Shown here piece by piece: positions 10,601 to 16,884 of a stretch of 21,767 nucleotides of DNA. The position numbers and the translations under genes were made by a program. How positions within the stretch are numbered: the stretch's first letter is position 1; every line of letters starts with the position of its first letter. Source of the DNA: a virus. Below the pieces are notes generated by a model. The model saw only the letters and a list, made by a program, of their open reading frames with translations, was not told the origin of the DNA and made no database searches. The stretch covers positions 1 through 21,767 of the IMG/VR virus record IMGVR_UViG_3300023178_000304; one strand, given 5' to 3'.

Positions 10601-11241
10601 AGTCTATATCTACTGCGGATTCAATTCCTTTGGATGACAACTATTACTTTAGTGCTCCAAGAATTATTTGTTCTAGAATTAACGAAACGAATGAGTTATC
10701 TGGTGCGAAATCATTTGAACTTAGATTTACAATGACTTCTAATGTTGATAACCTTTCACCATTGATCGATTTGGATAGAAAGACTATCGTTGCGGTTGCA
10801 AACAGACTTGATAATATTGATAGTGCTTCTGATGTATATCCTCAATCTGACTATGTTGCTCCAACAGAACCAGATGGAGATTCAAACGAGGCAATCTACA
10901 TGACTCGTAAGGTTCAGTTGAAGACTCCTGCTACTGCAATCAAACTATTGTTTGATGCGGTGAGATTTGACAGTGCAGAAATTCAGGCAATGTTTAAGAT
11001 TCTTCGTTCTGATGATGCGAGTGACTTTGATGAAATCGGTTGGCAGTATTTTAATACTGATGGTTCTCCAGATACAAATGTAAACTCTTCAGTAAACAAT
11101 CAAGACTTTATTGAAAGAGAATACACAGTGGAAGGACTAGAGGAGTTCATTGCCTTTGCGGTTAAGATTCGTATGCAAGGAACTAACTCTTCTGAACCGC
11201 CTCGTATTAAAGACCTTCGTGCAATTGCATTGGCGACATAA
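4660..11241 (+). CDS. Giant DUF4815-type virion structural protein (baseplate / fibre)
   Basis: A 2193-residue structural protein, the largest gene in the window. Residues 11-65 (YYDDFAEDKDFHRVLFRPGF, then AVQARELTQLQSILQNQIEK and FKEGTVVIPG) are the typical start of DUF4815 proteins of marine T4-like phages. Other conserved-looking blocks are YTMRDIGKLETRINNMEYYT near residue 1133, GWWDPLAQSFMPQATGGEYL near 1532, and VYVKDGVEYCIVLFTDSNKY near 1688. Inserted modules include two TVxGxxTxFTxxxKxGDxI domains (about 590-660 and 1598-1665), several TGxxSGAxA beta repeats, and a STGWPTSGTVYLKINNEVMS...ISRGVEGSAVDHADG module near 1830-1890. It starts 3 nt after gp8 without a strong ribosome site, implying coupling. 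Its slot corresponds to T4 genes 9-10, so a peripheral baseplate role is likely, but that is inference. Confidence 0.85.
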   Translation: MEKTNLNVAPYYDDFAEDKDFHRVLFRPGFAVQARELTQLQSILQNQIEKHGRHVFKEGTVVIPGAVGFTNEYYAVKLKSTLSSSDISGQIQDYVGKRITGTTSGVVAEVIQAVAATTDDPITLYVKYVKTGSDNVTTTFSDGERISANGTVGSFGSGVDSAELLTTDATATGSSANIEEGVYFVRGHFVRVAQQRLVLDKYTNSPSYRIGLSITEALETPEEDGSLLDNAQGTSNVNAKGAHRLKFTLTLAKLSLNSTDDENFVELIRVNQGVLQEKARNTEYSVLGETFARRTYDESGDYTVRDFQLDIRESANDGLNNGIFSIGATTDDGNIASNEFLTMQVSPGKAYVRGYEIETIGPKYLDIPKPRTFQNFNAAVTPVEVGNYVVVNNVHGSPEISPFISGEIDEPYREIALYDQQTSSRGTASGNKIGFARARAFEHFENNTGTGVDLLADSTNTDTKFKLYLFDIRMFTELTMSGTPSALTTGAKVTGVQSGAYGYVASASTGTKIVVTSVVGSFYDGESLFSTSSTETDEIIEDSGNTDLTISSITSNDFSSVKQVYMNDPDVGDPDFSADIDLDNDVTLAGLVSWSTGTTVDGFQTDFTVQLKIGDIIALPTGAGGALEERRVTAVNSSTEIDVDVAFTNAVTSVTATRKRAQLKDQNKNILLRKLQKNAIKTLKTETNNGISDTQVTIRRSFADTSSAAGQVTFTAGSNETFNSVDNEDYVLSVITAGSGGSALAGDIVNLNSSNVTVSGAGTGTVSITSASILGNGAEVRLITTVTRTVVNEKSKTRNRMHQVLVDNDGIAGGAQYGTSAHHKEISLGVADIHKLYAIYESVDDSTDPVLPQWSVTGATGVFTKGELITGGTSGAIARIINPQTPITFIPVNNLTFSMGETITGAESGESATLDVFTAGDTNITNNFTLDTGQRDNYYDHGRLVRKPGTVAPSGKLLIVFDYFDHGTGDFFTVDSYSQIDYSEIPTYTATRVDPEVSEPTGEYDLRDAVDFRPRIADAYSSSAATLQNQSVYKVTDFTFNFENRSFAGSGSSTSNIPKDNSNFVYDFDFYVARIDMLFLTSAGEFRIISGAPAEEPVPPKGLDNAMKLAQIELRPYIIDLTDATFNKFNNRRYTMRDIGKLETRINNMEYYTALNLLEKDAQSLEIQDANGLNRFKSGFVVDNFAGHATGDVRHPDYRNSIDMTAKELRPQYYMKGVSLIEENTTDAERSVDQYQKTGDILSLPYEHTIAVEQPYASRVENLNPVLSFSWAGICKLTPSGDEWFEVNRLPDIIINREGNFDTVMAQNRNALGTVWNAWQTQWSGTTTTSTLPLWWTASIRASNGRPAIVRRTLTQEQGTQTRTGVQTSVVAQIDTESLGERLLSQALIPFIRARNVTFSVTGMKPLTRVYPFFDKNNVSAYVTPDGGSLGGNLVTSAAGKISGVFSIPDPNNNSNPRFRTGDRVFRLTSDAQNGEENVETFAQATYSATGILNTIQETIIATRNARVEVRNVSDTRATTRTISQRNDVVGWWDPLAQSFMPQATGGEYLTKVDVFFAQKDDDLPVTLQIREMQNGYPTTKVLPFASKTLPPYFDGTVSMTAGSTTVTGSGTTFTVDYKVGDEIQIEGAYVSGGTHCVEIVSIDSDTSMTVSDTAFTTVSGAKYGLPTNDSLGRPEGSVPTTFHFDEPVYVKDGVEYCIVLFTDSNKYLTWISRMGETDVGGNRMISEQPYLGVLFKSQNNTTWTAYDFEDLKFTLYRAKFDTSKTGIITLTNDELPVAKLESNPIRTVSGDSKVRVFHRNHNMHSSSNNVIITNVKSGIDSSLNGAILAADTTLSLTSSTGWPTSGTVYLKINNEVMSGTISGTSVTAISRGVEGSAVDHADGSEVLLYQINGIPLTEVNKTHTTIGDIRVDSYTISTSTSATSSGVSGGVEATATENAQMDVLQTLVPTIEHPNTLLTSKTLSTSGTSVSGNQTSFTKQSISTADSIPLDDNYYFSAPRIICSRINETNELSGAKSFELRFTMTSNVDNLSPLIDLDRKTIVAVANRLDNIDSASDVYPQSDYVAPTEPDGDSNEAIYMTRKVQLKTPATAIKLLFDAVRFDSAEIQAMFKILRSDDASDFDEIGWQYFNTDGSPDTNVNSSVNNQDFIEREYTVEGLEEFIAFAVKIRMQGTNSSEPPRIKDLRAIALAT

Positions 11242-11242
11242 G

Positions 11243-11470
11243 ATGACAGAGTTTATTCAAGTAGAAGACAATCCTAATCTTGCAAGAGATACTAACTCTC
11301 GTGCTATTGTTAATACAAACATGGAAGCATACAAGGCCGCAGTTGCTCGTTCTCGTGCTGCACAAAAGCAAAGAGATGAGTTGAGAGATGCGGTAAGGGA
11401 TATAAATAACTTAAAGTGTGAGATGCATGAAATTAAAAATCTTTTACTAGAAATGATGGATAAGAAATAA
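11243..11470 (+). CDS. Small coiled-coil phage protein
   Basis: A 75-residue protein starting MTEFIQVEDNPNLARDTNSR. The frame is open further upstream (ATG at 11150), but that start lies inside the DUF4815 gene; the ATG at 11243, one base after the preceding TAA, fits translational coupling and begins the recognisable motif. Residues 1-22 match a 'VxxNPNLARDxxSxAIxN' pattern that I recall from small conserved genes in T4-like marine phages. Residues about 28-75 are charged with heptad-like leucines (RDELRDAVRDINNLKCEMHE, then IKNLLLEMM), predicting a coiled coil. No function is known; a trimerising or bridging virion component is a guess. The gene contains an internal perfect late promoter and ends in a TAATG overlap with the next gene. 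Confidence 0.8.
   Translation: MTEFIQVEDNPNLARDTNSRAIVNTNMEAYKAAVARSRAAQKQRDELRDAVRDINNLKCEMHEIKNLLLEMMDKK
11401..11408 (+). promoter_or_regulatory. Internal late promoter TATAAATA within the coiled-coil gene
   Basis: An exact T4 late consensus inside the 75-residue gene (codons for D-I-N-N), 61 nt before the ATG at 11470. It would let the fibre array downstream be transcribed independently of the very long gp8/DUF4815 message. It is the only ATAAATA I found within a gene, and codons could produce it by chance, so confidence is moderate. Confidence 0.5.
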
Positions 11471-12051
11471 TGGCAGACCGTAACGCACCAGCAAGTTTTA
11501 CCTTTGAAGAATGGAGAGTTGAGTTCAATCAACTGGCAACAGATGTCGGTGATATTGCAAACCTTCCTTCTACTGTTAATGGTAACGCTGTAACAGATGT
11601 TATTGAAGCAATTGCAGAACTAGAAGGTGCTTTGAGTTCTGTAATGTTTCCTACAGTTATCGACTTTGATGATTCTACTGGTGTTGCCAGTGAAAGAATC
11701 AAATTTGGTGATGATGACGATTTGCAAATATACCACGATGGTTCGGACAGTTATGTTAATCATAACGGAACTGGTGATCTTCTTATCTCTGGAAATAATG
11801 ATGTTGATGTAACTGCAACCACAGATATTGGAATCACTGGTGGTGGTAATGTTCTTGTTAATGGTGTAACTGGAGTAGATGTCCAGTATAACGGAACAAC
11901 AAGATTTTCAGCAACAAATACAGGACTTGGCGTAAACGGTGATATTATAGATTCATCTGGTGGTATGACAGGTTCACTAACATTCCCTCAGATTGGGGGA
12001 GCGATTGCAACGGAAGGGTTCGGTATTGCTCTTGCGGTTGCACTTGGATAA
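11470..12051 (+). CDS. Tail fibre-like protein
   Basis: A 193-residue protein. Residues 10-52 (FTFEEWRVEFNQLATDVGDI, then ANLPSTVNGNAVTDVIEAI) form an N-terminal module typical of fibres in marine T4-like phages. Residues 78-106 (IKFGDDDDLQIYHDGSDSYV, then NHNGTGDLLI) are the widespread 'LQIYHDG' fibre repeat, followed by a D-V-D-V-T-type beta stretch. The protein ends IATEGFGIALAVALG. The ATG overlaps the previous stop (TAATG). It is short for a whole fibre, so it may form a stub onto which other fibres assemble. The C-terminal ALAxALG is shared with the fibre at 14574, and both are followed by paralogous MAN-FKNA genes. Confidence 0.75.
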   Translation: MADRNAPASFTFEEWRVEFNQLATDVGDIANLPSTVNGNAVTDVIEAIAELEGALSSVMFPTVIDFDDSTGVASERIKFGDDDDLQIYHDGSDSYVNHNGTGDLLISGNNDVDVTATTDIGITGGGNVLVNGVTGVDVQYNGTTRFSATNTGLGVNGDIIDSSGGMTGSLTFPQIGGAIATEGFGIALAVALG

Positions 12052-12055
12052 CTAA

Positions 12056-12063
12056 CATAAATA
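12056..12063 (+). promoter_or_regulatory. Late promoter CATAAATA
   Basis: NATAAATA motif 21 nt before the ATG at 12085, in the 33-nt gap after the previous stop (12049-12051). Its TAA (12058-12060) is in frame with the upstream gene, three codons after the real stop. AGGGAAG (12071-12077) provides the ribosome site. Confidence 0.65.
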
Positions 12064-12084
12064 CTATAAAAGGGAAGAATTAGA

Positions 12085-12429
12085 ATGGCAAACAATTTTA
12101 AGAACGCATTTGCAAACAGTGTTTCCACTTCAAGTGGTTCACCTACAGATGTGTATACTGCGAATAATGGTTCTGCCGTTAACTCAATTCTTATTGAACT
12201 AGATGTGGCAAACACAGGAACTTCTGCTGTTCAGGCAAGTGTTCTTGTTTATGATAGTTCTTCAACAAACACATACCACATCGTTAAGGACGCTCCAGTG
12301 CCAGTTGGTTCGGCATTGAAAGTTGTCTCAGGTCAAAAGATTGTTTTGAACGGTGACGATAAAATTCAAGTATATGCTTCTGCGGCAACAGTAGATGTAG
12401 TGGCATCAATTCTAGAAGATGTAACATAA
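12085..12429 (+). CDS. MAN-FKNA family small virion-type protein (copy 1)
   Basis: A 114-residue protein, MANNFKNAFANSVSTSSGSP at the N-terminus, with alternating hydrophobic/Ser-Thr strands that predict an all-beta fold. It is a clear paralogue of the protein at 15191-15523: both share MAN-FKNA, an early YTA, TSAV, a Thr-x-His near the middle, GQK..L, and a C-terminal DVV..I.E. I recall similar small proteins in marine phage structural regions but no proven function. A capping, collar or fibre-joining role is possible. The ribosome site AGGGAAG lies 7 nt upstream of the ATG. It begins the 12056 unit and lies between two fibre genes, as copy 2 does. Confidence 0.75.
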   Translation: MANNFKNAFANSVSTSSGSPTDVYTANNGSAVNSILIELDVANTGTSAVQASVLVYDSSSTNTYHIVKDAPVPVGSALKVVSGQKIVLNGDDKIQVYASAATVDVVASILEDVT

Positions 12430-12439
12430 GGGGTAAGTG

Positions 12440-13255
12440 ATGTCTGAATCATATATTGGTGTAAACAGTCCAAACAGAGTTTCTGCTGCATTTCAGAAAG
12501 AGGATTTCCTCGGCTCAGATTTGAGCACGATTACTGTAGGTTCGGCTTCATACACATATGCGTATGAGTTGGATACAGATGTCGATGGTGCTAATGCAGA
12601 GAATCTATATGTGGTTTTGGACAATGTGGTTCAAGAGCCAGACAGTGCCTTTGTTATTCGTGAGAACTCTTCTTCCCAACCAAGAATTATACAGTTTCAA
12701 GGAACTGTTGCTTCAACGGCAGTCATCTATGTAGTTCACAGAGGTATCGGTTCATTTACAATGAAACCGCCTACTGGTTCAGTTGGTGCAGATCAACTTG
12801 CTGCGAACCTCAAGTCATTTACTACAGATACATTTACTGGTGACGGTTCGACTGCTACATTTACTCTATCAGAGACACCAACCTATTCAAGTTCTGTAAT
12901 GGTTTTTGTTGATGGCATTCTACAGAAAGAAACAACAAACTATACAATCTCTGGTTCGACACTATCCTTTGGTGGAACTGCTCCGTCAGCAAGTTCAGAG
13001 ATTGAAGCGAAACATATGGGTCTTCGTGGTGTTATGCGTAGAGGCCCAGACTATCAATATGACGCATTTACTGGTGATGGTTCTACCGTTGCGTTCACTT
13101 TAAGTAATACTGGTGTTCCAACTAACAGTGCATTTGTTTTCTATAATGGTATTTGTTTGAAACCAACTGATGACTATTCAATCAGTGGGAACACAATGAC
13201 CATTACATTTGCACCAGTTAGTGCATCAGAAATAATGGTAAGGTATCAAATCTAA
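12440..13255 (+). CDS. Tail fibre protein with repeated GDGST beta domains
   Basis: A 271-residue protein, MSESYIGVNSPNRVSAAFQK at its N-terminus. The ATG at 12440 is preferred over the GTG three bases upstream because the AAGGGG site (12428-12433) is then 6 nt away. Three similar beta units are visible. A divergent one covers about 18-100 (NLYVVLDNVVQEPDSAFVI). Two good copies cover about 131-191 and 207-270, each with FTGDGSTxxFTLS, a VF(V/Y)(D/N)GI segment, Y(T/S)ISG and a closing strand. The same unit occurs in the proteins at 14574, 15536 and 17771. The protein has no distinct tip domain, so it may be a stalk or adaptor. It ends in a TAATG overlap with the next gene. Confidence 0.75.
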   Translation: MSESYIGVNSPNRVSAAFQKEDFLGSDLSTITVGSASYTYAYELDTDVDGANAENLYVVLDNVVQEPDSAFVIRENSSSQPRIIQFQGTVASTAVIYVVHRGIGSFTMKPPTGSVGADQLAANLKSFTTDTFTGDGSTATFTLSETPTYSSSVMVFVDGILQKETTNYTISGSTLSFGGTAPSASSEIEAKHMGLRGVMRRGPDYQYDAFTGDGSTVAFTLSNTGVPTNSAFVFYNGICLKPTDDYSISGNTMTITFAPVSASEIMVRYQI

Positions 13256-14541
13256 TGTCAAGTAAATCTAAAATTATTGCAGAAACTCAATTAGGTGGTC
13301 ATTCCAATCAAACTGGTGCGATTGATATTCCAGTAGGAACAACTGCTCAAAGACCATCAAATCCATCTTCTGGTTATACCAGAATGAATTCTGATACTAA
13401 TACGATGGAAATGTATAATGGTTCAACTTGGGTAACTGTTGGTGGGACATCTCTTAAAGTATATTCAGTAGATCCAACAACAATTGACGGTAGTTCTGGA
13501 ACTTCATTGACTCTTATTGGAGAAGGTTTTGAATCTGGTGCTACAGTTCATTTTGTATCTGCCTCTAATGGTTCTCAGACTATTGCTAGTTCTGTAACTT
13601 ATGTAAGTGCAACAGAACTTACAGTAACCACACCATCACTTGCAGTTGCTGGTGAGCCTTGGTCAATTAAAGTAACAAATCCAGACGGTATATCTGCGGC
13701 AATCGAATCTATTCTTGACGCTGGTGGTTCTCCTACTTGGACAACTGCCGCTGGACAGGTTGGTTCTGATGCACTACAAAATTCAGCATTTAGTGCAACA
13801 GTCGCTGCAACTGATCCAGACGGACAAGCAATTACTTACTCTGAATCTGGAACAACAGTTCTAACTGGTTCTGGTTCAAATGAACTTGGGTTCACACTCA
13901 ACTCTTCTACTGGTGCAATCAGTGGAACAATGCCTTCTTTGTCAAGCAACACAACATTCAATTTTACACTTGGTGCGAGTGATGGCATTAACTCAACAAC
14001 AAGAAACTTTAATATCGTAGGTTTAGCTGCACATCCAGACTATTATATCTTCAGAGGTGATGGAGAGGGTGGAACAGGCACATCAGATACTTCAGTATGG
14101 AATCAATCGTGGACATCCTATTCTTGGCATCATAACTCAAACGGTTCATCGAATGCAAACTCTACAAGAGTTATGTCTGATTTGAATGGTAGTGCCGCAA
14201 CAGGTTATGGTATTACACAAGCGATTAGAACAACAGGCACAGTTACATTCCCATCAACCCACAATAGAATACAGATTAAGTGTGCTAGTAGAACTGACAC
14301 GCCATACTTGATTTTATCATCTACTCCTTTCAGTGCGGCAAGTTATGATTATGATAGTGGTGCAACATATCCTGGCACTGGTTGGACAGGTGCTATTGGT
14401 ATTAACTCTAATGATTTTGTTGCTACTTTACCAGCGTCTGTGATAGGTGGAACTTGGTATCTAGGTCTTGTTTGTTATGGTGGACAATACGCAAATGTGT
14501 ATATTGAGGCAACAGTAATAAGAACATATTATCAGGCATAA
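13255..14541 (+). CDS. Tail fibre with IPT/TIG and Ig-like stalk domains
   Basis: A 428-residue probable fibre. Residues 28-62 (GTTAQRPSNPSSGYTRMNSD, then MEMYNGSTWVTVG) are a very common phage fibre motif. Residues 68-142 (YSVDPTTIDGSSGTSLTLIG, then EGFESGATVHF) look like an IPT/TIG immunoglobulin-like domain. Residues about 158-256 look like a cadherin- or He_PIG-type Ig domain (ATDPDGQAITYSESG, GFTLNSSTGAISGTMP, TFNFTLGASDG). Residues 257-428 form a distinct Ser/Tyr/Trp-rich C-terminal tip that I do not recognise. The first three modules repeat in the gene at 20360 with a different tip. The ATG overlaps the previous stop codon (TAATG), and it is the last gene of the 12056 unit. Confidence 0.8.
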   Translation: MSSKSKIIAETQLGGHSNQTGAIDIPVGTTAQRPSNPSSGYTRMNSDTNTMEMYNGSTWVTVGGTSLKVYSVDPTTIDGSSGTSLTLIGEGFESGATVHFVSASNGSQTIASSVTYVSATELTVTTPSLAVAGEPWSIKVTNPDGISAAIESILDAGGSPTWTTAAGQVGSDALQNSAFSATVAATDPDGQAITYSESGTTVLTGSGSNELGFTLNSSTGAISGTMPSLSSNTTFNFTLGASDGINSTTRNFNIVGLAAHPDYYIFRGDGEGGTGTSDTSVWNQSWTSYSWHHNSNGSSNANSTRVMSDLNGSAATGYGITQAIRTTGTVTFPSTHNRIQIKCASRTDTPYLILSSTPFSAASYDYDSGATYPGTGWTGAIGINSNDFVATLPASVIGGTWYLGLVCYGGQYANVYIEATVIRTYYQA

Positions 14542-14547
14542 TAAATA
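14540..14547 (+). promoter_or_regulatory. Late promoter AATAAATA
   Basis: The upstream gene ends TAA TAA (14539-14544), and the second stop is the TAA of the NATAAATA motif. The motif ends 26 nt before the ATG at 14574. AAAGG lies in the leader. Confidence 0.65.
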
Positions 14548-14573
14548 GTAATGGAAAACAAAGGTAGACAATA

Positions 14574-15176
14574 ATGGCATATATTGGAGCACAACCGACA
14601 TACGGTGTATTTGACAGACAGGTTTTGACAGGTGATGGTTCAACCACAACCTTCAATCTTGACCATATGGCTGTGCCAACTTCACTGTTGGTTGTATTGG
14701 ATGGTGTTGTTCAAGAACCAGAATATTCGTATTCGACTTCATTAAGTTCTGGACAACCAAAGATTACATTCTCAGAAGCACCAGATGCGGCTGGTAGAGC
14801 ATCTATTGTCTATTTGGGTAATGAAGTTCTCACTGCGACATCTGCTAACTCTAACACACATATTGATGAGTTCAACGGAGATGGTTCTACAACTGCATTT
14901 ACGATGACAAGAACCCCAGCAGCAAACACTGCTGAAAACTATGCTGTCTTTGTTGATAATGTATGGCAGAGATATGGTTCTTCATATGCATATACTGCTA
15001 CTGGTGATGTAATTACATTTACATCTGCACCACCGGCAGGAACAAACAACATTCAAGTGATTCAATTGAATGGGGTAAACACACTAAATACTGTTGCAAA
15101 TGGTTCAATTTCTCGTGTCAAATTAGACTTTGACCCAGAAGATGATGCAACGGCACTTGCAATTGCTTTAGGATAA
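14574..15176 (+). CDS. Tail fibre protein, MAYIG type, two GDGST domains
   Basis: A 200-residue protein starting MAYIGAQPTYG, the 'x(F/Y)IGxxPxxG' N-terminus also seen at 15536 and 17771. Two GDGST beta units occupy about residues 16-81 (LTGDGSTTTFNLD, LLVVLDGVVQEPEYSYS) and 99-165 (EFNGDGSTTAFTM, YAVFVDNVWQRYG, GDVITFTSAPPAGTNNIQV). The last 35 residues are a linker of the type NGSISRVKLDF and end ATALAIALG, matching the C-terminus of the protein at 11470. It is first in the 14540 unit and is followed 14 nt later by copy 2 of the MAN-FKNA gene. A fibre stem or adaptor role is likely; its place on the virion is unknown. Confidence 0.75.
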   Translation: MAYIGAQPTYGVFDRQVLTGDGSTTTFNLDHMAVPTSLLVVLDGVVQEPEYSYSTSLSSGQPKITFSEAPDAAGRASIVYLGNEVLTATSANSNTHIDEFNGDGSTTAFTMTRTPAANTAENYAVFVDNVWQRYGSSYAYTATGDVITFTSAPPAGTNNIQVIQLNGVNTLNTVANGSISRVKLDFDPEDDATALAIALG

Positions 15177-15190
15177 TATAGGAAAATAAA

Positions 15191-15523
15191 ATGGCGAACA
15201 CTTTCAAAAATGCGGCTCTTGCTAATGTAAATGATAGTGCATATGACACTCTTTACACTGCACCGGCTTCAACACAGGTAGTTGTTCTTGGACTTGCCAT
15301 CGCTAACAAAACGACAAGTGCGGTGACAGTCAAGGTTCAGTTCGGTGACACATCGGCATCAACTACACACCAATTACTAGAAGATGTAAGTATCCCAGCG
15401 AATACTACATTGGAAACACTCGCTGGACAGAAATACATTCTAGAGGCAACAGATACGCTTAAAGTCCAGGCGGGAACTGCTTCTGCATTGGATGTTGTTT
15501 TGGGAATTATGGAAAAATCATAA
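15191..15523 (+). CDS. MAN-FKNA family small virion-type protein (copy 2)
   Basis: A 110-residue paralogue of the protein at 12085-12429, beginning MANTFKNAALANVNDSAYDT and ending ALDVVLGIMEKS. The two diverge over much of their length but align without large gaps and keep the same order of short motifs (MAN-FKNA, YTA, TSAV, D-x-S, P...L, GQK..L, DVV..I.E), so the duplication is not recent or the copies came from different phages. Predicted all-beta, with no membrane segment. AGGAAAA precedes the ATG. It sits between fibres at 14574 and 15536, as copy 1 sits between 11470 and 12440. Confidence 0.75.
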   Translation: MANTFKNAALANVNDSAYDTLYTAPASTQVVVLGLAIANKTTSAVTVKVQFGDTSASTTHQLLEDVSIPANTTLETLAGQKYILEATDTLKVQAGTASALDVVLGIMEKS

Positions 15524-15535
15524 GGGTAATATAGA

Positions 15536-16579
15536 ATGCCGTTCATAGGAAAAAATCCAACCGCTGGTTTCTCAACAATCGTCAAAGACGATTTGACAGC
15601 AGACGGTTCAACCACAGCGTTTACTCTTAGTAAACAAGTTGCATCTGCAAACGACATTGCAGTGTTCGTAGGTAATGTTCGCCAAGAACCTACTGACGCT
15701 TATTCTGTTTCGGGAACAACTCTGACAATGACTGCGGCTCCTGCTAGTGGTATCAACTTCTATGTTCTGCACATTGCTGGAACTCTAGAGAGTTCAGTTA
15801 TTCCTGCTGACAATACTATTTCTACTGCAAAATTACAAAATGATTCGGTTACTGGCGCAAAGATTGAAGACAATCCAACAATTTCTGGAAACCTTACTAC
15901 TAGTGTTGCTTCTGGACAGAATAAAATTCTTGCAACAAATAGTGGCACAACAAGTTCAGATACAGCAATCTTTCAAGGAAGCGCTGGTTCTTATTATAAT
16001 CAAATGTTTATGTATGGAAGTGGAGAGTCCTATTTCCAAACCAATGGAAATAGTTTAACTTTCGGAACAACTTCTAATAGCCCAGTTTACATAAAAACAA
16101 ATAATACCAATAGAATGATAATTGATGAAGATGGGGTTATTTCAGTGCCAAACCAACCTGTCGCTTATAGGACTGGTGCAACTTCGGGTAATAATTGGAT
16201 AACTCTGACCGCCAGCACCCATACTATTTTTGATAATTGGTATCAAACATCAAATTTGATAGGAACTGGTATAGCAGATAATGGTAGATTTACCGCCACT
16301 GTTGCTGGAACCTATCTTGTATCTGGAGAATGGTATACTACAGACAGCACTTCATCAGGCACTTATGGGTATGGGTATTTTTATAAGAATGGCAGTGCTT
16401 ATGGTGGCGGTAGTAAGATTATGAATTATGGTGGTCATACAAACGATCAAGCATATCAATCTGTTGTTCCGATCGAATTGGCAGTAAACGATTATGTTCA
16501 AATCGGAGCATATGCCGCATCTGCAAATTGGCAAGTATATGGGCCAAATACTAGGATGTGGGTATACTTTTTGGGTTAA
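15536..16579 (+). CDS. Tail fibre with C1q-like C-terminal tip
   Basis: A 347-residue probable receptor-binding fibre. Residues 1-11 are the shared MPFIGKNPTAG docking-like N-terminus. Residues 17-80 are one GDGST-type unit (LTADGSTTAFTLS, IAVFVGNVRQEPTDAYSVSG). Residues 90-112 are the linker ADNTISTAKLQNDSVTGAKI. Residues 115-206 resemble the fibre segment that ends with NRMIIDEDGVISV. Residues 207-347 look like a C1q/TNF-type jelly roll: an early FDNWYQ, GRFTATVAGTYLVSGEW, YGYGYFYKNG, VPIELAVNDYVQIGAYA and a final MWVYFLG strand. C1q-like trimers are frequent fibre tips. AAGGG precedes the ATG. It is followed 12 nt later by a small acidic gene. Confidence 0.8.
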   Translation: MPFIGKNPTAGFSTIVKDDLTADGSTTAFTLSKQVASANDIAVFVGNVRQEPTDAYSVSGTTLTMTAAPASGINFYVLHIAGTLESSVIPADNTISTAKLQNDSVTGAKIEDNPTISGNLTTSVASGQNKILATNSGTTSSDTAIFQGSAGSYYNQMFMYGSGESYFQTNGNSLTFGTTSNSPVYIKTNNTNRMIIDEDGVISVPNQPVAYRTGATSGNNWITLTASTHTIFDNWYQTSNLIGTGIADNGRFTATVAGTYLVSGEWYTTDSTSSGTYGYGYFYKNGSAYGGGSKIMNYGGHTNDQAYQSVVPIELAVNDYVQIGAYAASANWQVYGPNTRMWVYFLG

Positions 16580-16591
16580 TAGGAGAAAATA

Positions 16592-16855
16592 ATGCCTGAT
16601 ATTACAGTATCTTTAACAGATACAGAAAATAAATCTATGGAGTATGTTGCGAAATCTGTTCAAGATTGGGCAGACAATGCTCTTAAAAATCGTGCTAGAG
16701 TTGCTAAAGAAGAAATTATTGCAAAACTAGTAAAACACTGTAATGCAAATGATATTGCAATTGCAACTGGTGAGGATGCACAAGTTACACAAGCATTTGA
16801 TTTGGGTGTTGTTACAGTAGCAACGGATAATATTCCCACCCCACCATCAGAATAA
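16592..16855 (+). CDS. Small acidic protein of unknown function (pair A)
   Basis: An 87-residue protein, MPDITVSLTDTENKSMEYVA then KSVQDWADNALKNRARVAKE. The N-terminal half resembles the protein at 17448-17741: ITV/ITI strand, an (N)DT, a V/I-x-D-W/A-W-A segment, then a helix with a charged stretch. I recall similar short proteins in T4-like cyanophages, always hypothetical. It predicts a short beta strand followed by helices, soluble. It directly follows the C1q-tipped fibre at 15536 (ribosome site AGGAG) and closes the 14540 unit. A fibre chaperone or small virion component is a reasonable guess from position only. Its stop codon forms part of the next late promoter. Confidence 0.7.
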   Translation: MPDITVSLTDTENKSMEYVAKSVQDWADNALKNRARVAKEEIIAKLVKHCNANDIAIATGEDAQVTQAFDLGVVTVATDNIPTPPSE

Positions 16856-16858
16856 ATA
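16851..16858 (+). promoter_or_regulatory. Late promoter AATAAATA
   Basis: NATAAATA motif containing the upstream stop codon (TAA, 16853-16855). It ends 26 nt before the ATG at 16885, with AGGAAAG in the leader. Confidence 0.65.
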
Positions 16859-16884
16859 AAAGAGATTAACAGGAAAGAAAACGC

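Noticed and set aside
11150-11242. Upstream in-frame starts for the small coiled-coil gene, and likewise at 18616 and 18993 for the chaperone and the RNLVINGAMQ fibre
   Set aside because: These starts lie inside the preceding genes. The later ATGs abut or overlap the upstream stops and begin the conserved sequence.
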